The notes below the pieces were generated by a model. The model was not told where the DNA came from, searched no databases, and saw only the letters and a program-made list of their open reading frames with translations. Source: Prevotellaceae bacterium (GTDB lineage: Bacteria; Bacteroidota; Bacteroidia; Bacteroidales; Bacteroidaceae). Taken from it: a stretch of DNA of 7,475 nucleotides. Positions 1 through 5,441 of the stretch are shown piece after piece. Each line of letters begins with the position of its first letter. Position 1 is the first letter of the stretch. The position numbers and the translations under genes are program-made. The stretch spans positions 1 to 7,475 of the forward strand of contig JAISIB010000201.1 in assembly GCA_031262265.1 (NCBI GenBank). Direction: 5' to 3'.

Positions 1-797
1 TATAACAAGACGCCGCTGTTGAAAGGAAGACCAAGCGTGTTGACGGTGAACAGTTCAAACCGGCCGGCTACCTTGATCACGCCCGGAACGATACCGTACA
101 ATACGACGGCGACCAACAACGCAGAGACTGCCAACGCTAACAAACTTCCTTTCAGGTTGGCGTCGGGTTTCTTTTTATAATAATATACCAATACGATGGC
201 AGGCAAACAAAGCAAATTGAGCAAATGCACGCCGATGCTCAATCCCGTCAGGTAGGCTATCAGCACCAGCCAACGATCGGAATGCGGTTGGTCGGCGCAA
301 TCTTCCCATTTCAATATCAGCCAGAAGACCAACGCCGTAAACATGGACGACGTCGCATAGACCTCTGCCTCTACCGCACTGAACCAAAACGTATCGCTAA
401 ATGCGTAAGCCAACGCGCCTACGACGCCCGAACCCAAGATGACGATGATACGCGGCAATGTGTAGTCGTTATCGGTCTCTATCACGAGCTTGCGCACCAG
501 ATGCGTGATTGTCCAGAACAGGAACAAGATACATGCGGCACTCATCAAGGCACTCATGATATTTATCATAAGAGCTACTTTCGTCGCGTCGGCGGCAAAC
601 AGAGAAACGAAGTTGGACATCAACATAAAGACAGGCGCGCCGGGCGGATGTCCTATTTCCAACTTGTCACCGGTCAGGATGAACTCGCCACAGTCCCAGA
701 AGCTGACGGTCGGTTCGACCGTCATACAATAGACAACGGCCGCTACGGCAAACACCAGCCACCCGACGAGGTTATTCAGGGTCTTGTATTGTCTCAT
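1..797 (-). CDS. DUF2723 / GT117-family membrane protein, N-terminal part (runs off left edge)
   Basis: Translating the minus strand from the ATG at 797-795 gives 265 uninterrupted codons to the window edge. The protein begins MRQYKTLNNLVGWL and is strongly hydrophobic, with likely membrane segments near residues 11-26, 76-98, 115-135, 150-163, 176-206 and 216-243. The loop after the first segment has the acidic motif FWDCGEFI (D35, E38), followed by GHPPGAPVF (49-57) and an AEVYA motif near 144-148. I recognise this as the DUF2723 family, related to TMEM260-type protein O-mannosyltransferases (GT-C fold, GT117). Members are inner-membrane proteins thought to transfer sugar from a lipid carrier, with an acidic residue in the first periplasmic loop as catalytic candidate. 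Bacteroidales members are usually about 1,000 residues, so roughly a quarter is present. The start is supported by a -7 box about 40 bases upstream. Substrate and acceptor cannot be read from this part. The family call is firm; the enzymatic role is inferred. Confidence 0.9.
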   Translation of the reverse strand, partial: MRQYKTLNNLVGWLVFAVAAVVYCMTVEPTVSFWDCGEFILTGDKLEIGHPPGAPVFMLMSNFVSLFAADATKVALMINIMSALMSAACILFLFWTITHLVRKLVIETDNDYTLPRIIVILGSGVVGALAYAFSDTFWFSAVEAEVYATSSMFTALVFWLILKWEDCADQPHSDRWLVLIAYLTGLSIGVHLLNLLCLPAIVLVYYYKKKPDANLKGSLLALAVSALLVAVVLYGIVPGVIKVAGRFELFTVNTLGLPFNSGVLL

Positions 798-836
798 AAA
801 CGTATAGATTTGTGTAGAATGCGATTTTATTGCGGG

Positions 837-844
837 CAAAGATA
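837..844 (-). promoter_or_regulatory. Bacteroidetes -7 box upstream of the DUF2723 gene
   Basis: On the minus strand 844-837 reads TATCTTTG, a full match to the Bacteroidetes sigma-ABfr -7 consensus TAnnTTTG. Transcription would start near 833, giving a leader of about 36 bases. No convincing TTG lies 17-23 bases further upstream (the nearest is a poor GGTG), so only half of the promoter is supported. Confidence 0.45.
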
Positions 845-891
845 CGGAGCAAGCATGAAATATACCACCGTTTATTGAAAAATCTCCGTAT

Positions 892-933
892 GAAAATGAA
901 ATAACCTACGAGGAAAATGAAATAACTTACGAG
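892..933. repeat. 21-base tandem direct repeat, two copies
   Basis: Positions 892-912 and 913-933 are adjacent 21-base copies of GAAAATGAAATAACyTACGAG that differ only at one base (C at 906, T at 927). They lie in the 157-base gap between the end of recX and the start of the DUF2723 gene. On the minus strand, the strand of both genes, the unit reads CTCGTArGTTATTTCATTTTC. Neither copy is coding in any frame I can support. The function is unknown: it could be a copy of a dispersed intergenic repeat, or a regulatory site. Confidence 0.9.
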
Positions 934-954
934 CGTATGACGAGAACGAAGTCG

Positions 955-1413
955 CTAAATCGCACGCATTACGTCCTCGTAGGAAAAACCGCGCGACATG
1001 GCAAAACGAATCAATTTGGCGCGGCGTTCATAGTCATTCGTTGCGCGAATATCTCTTTGTTTTCGATCCAACAACCTACGCAACGCGGCCATATACTCCG
1101 TTTCGTCCAGCTCGTCCAAGCTATGCTCAATCAGCTTATCGGGTAATCCCTTAGCACGTAAAGCCTGCGCAATCTTATATTTTCCCCAGCCGGCAAAGCG
1201 AAACTTATCACCGGTAAAACTACGACAGTACCGTTCGTCATCCAGATACTTCTCGGCCTGCAACGCTTGCACGATCCGCCGAATGGCCGCTTCGGATAAA
1301 TCCGTTTGTCGCAGTTTGGATTCTACTTCCGAACGGCAATGTTCGGCCAACGCACAATAGCGCATCATCCGCGCCAATGCTCGCTGTTCGGTCTCTTTAT
1401 TTAATTCGTTCAT
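955..1413 (-). CDS. recX: RecX-family regulatory protein
   Basis: This 152-residue protein matches RecX in length and layout: a short family of three-helix repeats. RecX binds RecA filaments in the cytoplasm and limits RecA recombinase and coprotease activity. Recognisable blocks are HCRSEVESKL (25-34), the signature YLDDERYCRSF (56-66), GKYKIAQALRAKGL (77-90) and the C-terminal RFAMSRGFSYEDV (136-148). The ATG at 1413-1411 overlaps the prmC stop codon as ATGA, so the two genes are almost certainly co-transcribed and translationally coupled from the prmC promoter. The gene ends with TAG at 957-955. recA is not in the window. Overall the gene looks intact and ordinary; the family call is firm from motifs, while RecA inhibition here is by homology. 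Confidence 0.92.
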   Translation of the reverse strand: MNELNKETEQRALARMMRYCALAEHCRSEVESKLRQTDLSEAAIRRIVQALQAEKYLDDERYCRSFTGDKFRFAGWGKYKIAQALRAKGLPDKLIEHSLDELDETEYMAALRRLLDRKQRDIRATNDYERRAKLIRFAMSRGFSYEDVMRAI

Positions 1414-2246
1414 AAAGCTGCAATTACAAAACGATCATTGCCGGACATATCACGAAGGAGCTGCACGTCGGTGTAACCCAATCGATACAATAGCGTTTGC
1501 GTTTCGTGGCCAAAACGTTGATTGATTTCCAGATAGAGAGCACCGCTGTTGGCAGATAGCAGCCGCTTTCCTATCTCGCCGATGCGGCGGTAGAACAGCA
1601 GTGGGTCTTCGTCGGGCACGAAAAGCGCATTATTCGGTTCCCAATCCAAGACGTTGTGCGCCATTTGAGCTGCTTCGGAACGAGCAATATAGGGAGGGTT
1701 ACTCACAATCACATCAAACGGTTCGCAGACAGGCGCTTCCGTCAGCACGTCTACGTGGCGGAAAGTCACAGGCACGCGCAAACTGTCGGCATTCGTGCGA
1801 GCAACGGACAGCGCGTCTTCCGAAATATCCCACGCCTCCACGTATGCTTGCGGCAACTGCGACGCAATGGCTATCGCAATGCAGCCGCTACCCGTACCGA
1901 CGTCCAATACGCGGCGCACGGCCGGTCGTTGTTTGACTATCAACTCGACCAATTCGGAAGTTTCGGGACGGGGAATGAGGACGGAAGGGCTTACTTGTAG
2001 GCGCAAACCGCAAAATTCGGTCGAGCCTGCGATATATTCCAACGGTTCATATAGGCGCAGACGACGAATGATAGTGTGGAGTTTCGTTTGCCGTTCAGCG
2101 GACAAAATCATATCTTTGTCGGCGTAATATTCGACGAGCGAAAGGCCTAATAAATCGCAACCGATGTATTTAGCTAAGGCGTTTCGCTCATCGGGCGAGT
2201 AATAATCCGCCAATTCGCGGTCTATCAGGCGTCTTATGGAGTTCAT
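1410..2246 (-). CDS. prmC: Peptide chain release factor N5-glutamine methyltransferase PrmC (HemK)
   Basis: PrmC transfers a methyl group from S-adenosylmethionine to the glutamine of the GGQ motif in release factors RF1 and RF2, improving translation termination. The 278-residue product has the helical N-terminal domain (about 1-85, with EPLEYIAGSTEFCG at 67-80), the lead-in IPRPETSEL (91-99), the SAM-binding glycine motif VLDVGTGSGCIAIA (113-126), and the catalytic NPPY at 183-186 that holds the target glutamine. The end has LEINQRFG (239-246) and SGNDRFVI (268-275). The frame stays open upstream to an ATG at 2402, but those 52 extra residues are unlike PrmC and would run through the ribD start. 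The ATG at 2246 gives the normal length and N-terminus, and a promoter abuts it. It is the first gene of a prmC-recX operon and is divergent from ribD. Nothing is missing. Confidence 0.94.
   Translation of the reverse strand: MNSIRRLIDRELADYYSPDERNALAKYIGCDLLGLSLVEYYADKDMILSAERQTKLHTIIRRLRLYEPLEYIAGSTEFCGLRLQVSPSVLIPRPETSELVELIVKQRPAVRRVLDVGTGSGCIAIAIASQLPQAYVEAWDISEDALSVARTNADSLRVPVTFRHVDVLTEAPVCEPFDVIVSNPPYIARSEAAQMAHNVLDWEPNNALFVPDEDPLLFYRRIGEIGKRLLSANSGALYLEINQRFGHETQTLLYRLGYTDVQLLRDMSGNDRFVIAAL
2087..2118 (+). promoter_or_regulatory. Candidate ribD promoter inside prmC (antisense)
   Basis: On the plus strand TTTG at 2087-2090, a 20-base spacer and TATCTTTG at 2111-2118 form a complete match to the Bacteroidetes promoter consensus. 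It points towards ribD. A transcript starting near 2122 would have a leader of about 159 bases, antisense to the first ~125 bases of prmC. I saw no better promoter nearer to ribD. A chance match in coding sequence is possible, since a similar one occurs inside bamA at 6476-6504. Confidence 0.35.
2130..2195. other. Long imperfect inverted repeat (possible hairpin) in the prmC 5' region / putative ribD leader
   Basis: The arms pair as follows: 2132-2134 with 2191-2193, 2136-2143 (GAGCGAAA) with 2182-2189 (TTTCGCTC), 2145-2148 (GCCT) with 2177-2180 (AGGC), and 2151-2155 (TAAAT) with 2168-2172 (ATTTA). This leaves a 12-base loop. That makes 20 Watson-Crick pairs, interrupted by a C-A mismatch (2135/2190), a G-G mismatch (2144/2181) and a 2x4 internal loop. 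On the plus strand 2130-2131 can add two G-U pairs with 2194-2195. On the minus strand the 2135/2190 mismatch becomes a G-U pair. It lies within coding sequence for about residues 18-39 of PrmC. It has no U-tract, so it is not a typical terminator, and it does not show the conserved FMN-riboswitch sequence. Confidence 0.5.
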
Positions 2247-2252
2247 AGGCCG

Positions 2253-2282
2253 CAAAGATACAGGTTTCACTTTACAAGCAAT
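2253..2282 (-). promoter_or_regulatory. Promoter of prmC-recX, giving a near-leaderless mRNA
   Basis: On the minus strand 2260-2253 reads TATCTTTG, matching the -7 consensus TAnnTTTG. ATTG at 2282-2279 serves as the -33 element, with an 18-base spacer. Only six bases (CGGCCT) separate the box from the prmC ATG. The predicted start point is therefore within about 0-3 bases of the start codon. The -33 element overlaps the proposed ribD start codon on the other strand. Confidence 0.55.
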
Positions 2283-3282
2283 GATGCAGGAAAAAGAAAA
2301 ATACATGGCGCGCTGTATTAGACTGGCGCAAATGGGGCGCACAAGCGTTGCTCCGAACCCGATGGTAGGAGCCGTAATCGTCGATGAAGCCGGCTCTATC
2401 ATCGGAGAAGGTTGGCATCGACGCTACGGCGAAGCGCATGCGGAAGTAAACGCTGTTCAGGCTGTCGCCGACCCTACCCGTTTGCGACAATCTACGCTAT
2501 ACGTCAGCCTCGAACCTTGCTCGCACTACGGAAAAACGCCGCCGTGCGCAGACCTTATTATAAATAAAGGTATACCGCGCGTCGTTATCGGTTGCGAAGA
2601 CCCGTTCCCGCTGGTATCCGGGCGTGGTATCCACAAACTGGCCGAAGCCGGCGTGCAGGTGGAAGTAGGAGTTTTGGAGCAGGAATGCAGAGAATTGATT
2701 CTCCCCTTCGCTACGTTTCATTTGCGCAAACGGCCGTATATTATCTTGAAATGGGCACAATCAGCAGACGGTTTCTTAGATCGCTTTCGTACGGAAGGGA
2801 AACCCGTTAGACTCTCGACCGATTACACAAAGATGCTCGTTCATAAATTGCGTACCGAATGTGATGCTATTTTGATAGGTAGTAATACGGCGCGGCTGGA
2901 TAACCCCGTACTCACAACGCGTCACTGGGTGGGCGCAAATCCCTTGCGCGTAGTGCTCGGAAACGGGAGTAAATTGCCACGCACGCTTCGTTTGTTTGAC
3001 GAGACAGCTCCTACGCTCGTCCACGAAGGAACTTTGGACGAGTTGATGGATTCTCTGCATGCCCGCAACGTGGAAACGCTAATGGTGGAAGGCGGTGCTG
3101 CGGTGTTGCACGCTTTTCTCGAAGCTGATCTTTGGGACGAAGCTGTCGTGGAGCATAGCCGCGTACAATTAGGTGCCGGCGTGTCGGCACCGGTTATCTC
3201 TCAAAATTTCGTTATGCGGGAAGAATGTCATTTTGGCGTTACGCACGTCTATTACAGACACTCGGCAAGCCGCATAAACTGA
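2281..3282 (+). CDS. ribD: Bifunctional riboflavin biosynthesis protein RibD (deaminase/reductase)
   Basis: RibD carries out two successive cytosolic steps of riboflavin synthesis: deamination of the pyrimidine made from GTP, then NADPH-dependent reduction of its ribosyl side chain. From the ATG at 2281 the protein is 333 residues. The deaminase domain (about 4-140) has NPMVGAVIV (26-34), the zinc and catalytic motif HAE (H53, E55) and PCSHYGKTPPC, with cysteines 80 and 89 as the other zinc ligands. GCEDPFP and SGRGI follow. The reductase domain (about 151-330) has RPYIILKWAQSADGF, ECDAILIGSNTARLDNP and MVEGGAAVL (268-276). I prefer 2281 (or the adjacent ATG at 2284) to the in-frame ATG at 2236, because homologues begin near EKYMxRCI and the longer form overlaps prmC. 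It ends with tandem stops TGA TAA. Both domains look complete, and the gene is divergent from prmC. Confidence 0.93.
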   Translation: MMQEKEKYMARCIRLAQMGRTSVAPNPMVGAVIVDEAGSIIGEGWHRRYGEAHAEVNAVQAVADPTRLRQSTLYVSLEPCSHYGKTPPCADLIINKGIPRVVIGCEDPFPLVSGRGIHKLAEAGVQVEVGVLEQECRELILPFATFHLRKRPYIILKWAQSADGFLDRFRTEGKPVRLSTDYTKMLVHKLRTECDAILIGSNTARLDNPVLTTRHWVGANPLRVVLGNGSKLPRTLRLFDETAPTLVHEGTLDELMDSLHARNVETLMVEGGAAVLHAFLEADLWDEAVVEHSRVQLGAGVSAPVISQNFVMREECHFGVTHVYYRHSASRIN

Positions 3283-3295
3283 TAAATTTATATAA

Positions 3296-3309
3296 AACTT
3301 GACCAAGTT
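3296..3309. repeat. Short dyad AACTTG-AC-CAAGTT at the -33 region
   Basis: A 6-base inverted repeat with a 2-base centre lies between ribD and the lipoprotein gene and covers part of the proposed -33 element. The spacing suits a small operator-like dyad better than a hairpin. At this length it could be chance, and no regulator is implied. Confidence 0.3.
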
Positions 3310-3341
3310 GGGCGATGTAGCCAAAATAGTTTCTAATTTTG
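3308..3341 (+). promoter_or_regulatory. Promoter candidate for the lipoprotein-uppS-bamA group
   Basis: TAATTTTG at 3334-3341 matches the -7 consensus TAnnTTTG. TTG at 3308-3310 is a possible -33 element with a 23-base spacer, the upper end of the accepted range. Transcription would start near 3345, leaving an A-rich leader of about 24 bases before the ATG at 3369. It sits in the only sizeable gap (86 bases) on the plus strand. Confidence 0.45.
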
Positions 3342-3368
3342 CGACTTGAATAACCAAAACACGAATGT

Positions 3369-4661
3369 ATGCGCATAAAATTCTTATCGGCCTTGACGGG
3401 TTTTTTCTTCGTGATTTTCACAGTAACCGCTTGTTTAGGCGATCCGGAAGAATACACATATAGCACGGACGATACGATTCACGCATTTGCGTTGGATACG
3501 GTTTTCGGAGTAGACTATAAGTTTACGATAGATCAGCACCGTGCCCTCATTTACAACGTGGACTCTATGCCGGTGCACGCGGATACTGTCATTAACAATA
3601 TCCTGATTACCACTCTTACCGTAGCCGGTTATGCGACCTCAGGCGATACGATTATGGACCTGAGCGATTCGATAGATTTGTCGCAGACGATGGTCGGATT
3701 AGGTGGTGAGCCGATGAAAATAAGAGTGCATGCGGCCGACGGTATACACACGAAAGAGTATTCCATAGAGGTACGCCGTCACTTACAAGACCCCGATTCT
3801 TTGGTTTGGAAACAGATGACGGCCTCTTTCTCAGGCGGCTCTGTCACCGGAGCGCATAAGACCGTCTACTTAAATGGTCAAATTCTTACGTTCACCGACT
3901 ATCAAACGGTTTATTCGACCGTTGCTACGGAAGGTATCCAATGGGCAAAACAAACTTTGACGGGACTTCCTGCCAATATTATTCTATCCTCAATACTCGC
4001 ATCGGGTGAAGTCTTATACGCCGTTACGGACGACGGATTGCTATTCAAGTCGGATGCAAACGGTTACACATGGGGTGTGATGAATACCAACGAAGCGAAA
4101 GTACAAACGCTGATAGCCTCTCTCCATAACGGCATATCCGGCGTGGTGGAAGAAGCCGGAACGCGCTATTTTGCGATGGGCACACCTGCCGAAAATACGA
4201 TGGAATGGACACGAGAAAACGTCGTGCCGGCCACATTCCCGCGTAAAAAAATAACTTCTACCCATTACGTGACCGCTACCGGACTAGATAAATATCTTTC
4301 CATTGGTCCGGCCGCACAAAATGATACGATTACGTATGCGTGGTTTACTTATGACGGGCAATCATGGGCTGATTTGTCCACCGCTTCCGTGTATCATCTT
4401 CCCGCAATGGAGAATCCTACGGTATTGCATTACGCCGGCTCTATTTACGCGTTCGGCGATACGTTGTCTACTTTCTACTCTTCCATAGACGGAATTATTT
4501 GGAACGCCGTTGAACGAAAGGTAATGTTCCCGGAATCATTTACCGAAGCCGCACACTATTCTTTCACAATAGACGCGGATAATTACTTGTGGATCGTTCT
4601 TACGGATCCGGACGAAGTATGGCGCGGCCGCGTCAATAGATACGGTTTTCTAAAACCCTAA
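3369..4661 (+). CDS. DUF6242-type lipoprotein with probable beta-propeller domain
   Basis: The 430-residue product starts with a lipoprotein signal: charged MRIK, a hydrophobic stretch (5-21) and a lipobox ending TVTAC, with C22 as the lipidated residue. The acidic residues just after it (CLGDPEE) resemble Bacteroidota surface-export signals. Residues ~33-137 look like a beta-sandwich, ending in HAADGIHTKEYSIEV, a form common in Bacteroidales envelope lipoproteins. From ~140 onwards tryptophans recur about every 45 residues (147, 192, 235, 280, 333, 378, 418). Several sit in (D/E/N)GxxW motifs (EGIQW, NGYTW, DGQSW, DGIIW), suggesting propeller blades. I recognise the overall sequence as DUF6242, whose function is unknown to me. 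No catalytic residues are evident. The stop codon lies 10 bases before uppS, and bamA follows, so a role at the outer membrane or in envelope assembly is inferred only from context and lipidation. Confidence 0.85.
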   Translation: MRIKFLSALTGFFFVIFTVTACLGDPEEYTYSTDDTIHAFALDTVFGVDYKFTIDQHRALIYNVDSMPVHADTVINNILITTLTVAGYATSGDTIMDLSDSIDLSQTMVGLGGEPMKIRVHAADGIHTKEYSIEVRRHLQDPDSLVWKQMTASFSGGSVTGAHKTVYLNGQILTFTDYQTVYSTVATEGIQWAKQTLTGLPANIILSSILASGEVLYAVTDDGLLFKSDANGYTWGVMNTNEAKVQTLIASLHNGISGVVEEAGTRYFAMGTPAENTMEWTRENVVPATFPRKKITSTHYVTATGLDKYLSIGPAAQNDTITYAWFTYDGQSWADLSTASVYHLPAMENPTVLHYAGSIYAFGDTLSTFYSSIDGIIWNAVERKVMFPESFTEAAHYSFTIDADNYLWIVLTDPDEVWRGRVNRYGFLKP

Positions 4662-4671
4662 CTTCTTAGCC

Positions 4672-5409
4672 ATGCCACATACCGACCTATCAGTCTCCAA
4701 ACATATTCCTGCCCATGTAGCGATTATCATGGACGGCAACGGACGATGGGCAAAAGAGCATGGGAAGCCGCGTACCGAAGGACACAAAGAAGGCGTGGAA
4801 GCACTGCGAGTCATCGTCGAAGAGGCCGCTCGTATGGGAGTAAAGTATTTAACGCTGTACACGTTCTCGACTGAAAACTGGAAACGACCGCACGAAGAAG
4901 TCTCGGCATTGATGGAGTTGTTGCTAAACTCCATAGAAGAGGACTTGTTGCAAAAGAACAACCTCAAACTACAAATTATCGGGGAGAAAGCCAAACTACC
5001 CACTGCCGTGCAACAGGCTTTGCAGCATCTGATGGATACTACGAACGCGAATACCGGCATGTGCATCGTACTTGCTCTCAGTTACTCCTCCCGTTGGGAA
5101 CTGACCGAAGCCGTTCGACAAATCGCGCAACAAGTTCAGGAAGGAATATTAAGCGTGGACGACATTTCGTCGGCCACCGTAGCTGCACATTTGAGCACAA
5201 ACTTCATGCCTGATCCTGACTTACTGATACGGACGGGAGCAGAGAAACGATTAAGTAACTACTTACTGTGGCAGTGTGCTTACACCGAATTGTATTTCTG
5301 TGATACGTATTGGCCGGACTTCCGCAAAGACGAATTCCATCGAGCGATAGAAGACTATCAACGACGCGAACGCCGTTTCGGTAAGACCAGCGAGCAAGTC
5401 AATGACTAA
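4672..5409 (+). CDS. uppS: Isoprenyl transferase (undecaprenyl diphosphate synthase)
   Basis: UppS is a cytosolic, membrane-associated cis-prenyltransferase. It adds isopentenyl diphosphate units to farnesyl diphosphate to make undecaprenyl diphosphate, the lipid carrier for peptidoglycan, O-antigen and capsule. The 245-residue product is the usual length. It has the catalytic and phosphate-binding motif IIMDGNGRWAK (18-28; D21, N23, R25), RTEGHKEG (34-41), LTLYTFSTENWKRP (60-73), and the C-terminal diphosphate-binding RTGAEKRLSNYLLWQ (187-201; R187, E191, R193). Two positions differ from E. coli: SYSSR at 137-141 where E. coli has NYGGR, and GAE for GGE at 189-191. I believe the first is common in Bacteroidales. 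The start lies 10 bases after the lipoprotein stop and has no Shine-Dalgarno sequence. The gene is probably co-transcribed with both neighbours. Confidence 0.95.
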   Translation: MPHTDLSVSKHIPAHVAIIMDGNGRWAKEHGKPRTEGHKEGVEALRVIVEEAARMGVKYLTLYTFSTENWKRPHEEVSALMELLLNSIEEDLLQKNNLKLQIIGEKAKLPTAVQQALQHLMDTTNANTGMCIVLALSYSSRWELTEAVRQIAQQVQEGILSVDDISSATVAAHLSTNFMPDPDLLIRTGAEKRLSNYLLWQCAYTELYFCDTYWPDFRKDEFHRAIEDYQRRERRFGKTSEQVND

Positions 5410-5441
5410 TGATTATAAAAACGATAAAATAGATAGAATTG

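Noticed and set aside
225..878. 217-codon plus-strand open frame
   Set aside because: It lies opposite the DUF2723 coding sequence, which has clear family motifs and membrane segments. The plus-strand translation is hydrophilic, lacks recognisable motifs and reads as an antisense shadow.
2236..2280. In-frame upstream ATG for ribD (15 extra residues)
   Set aside because: Homologues begin close to the EKYMxRCI block, and this start would overlap prmC by 11 bases. It cannot be excluded but is less likely than 2281 or 2284.
2122..2280. FMN riboswitch upstream of ribD
   Set aside because: I looked for the conserved RFN-element sequence blocks and did not see them. The hairpin present has a different layout.
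2247..2402. 52-codon upstream extension of prmC
   Set aside because: The extra residues do not resemble PrmC N-termini, run through the prmC promoter and the ribD coding sequence, and the ATG at 2246 gives the normal family length.
5410..5441. Separate bamA promoter between uppS and bamA
   Set aside because: The 32-base gap is A-rich but has no TAnnTTTG box, so read-through from upstream is the simpler explanation.
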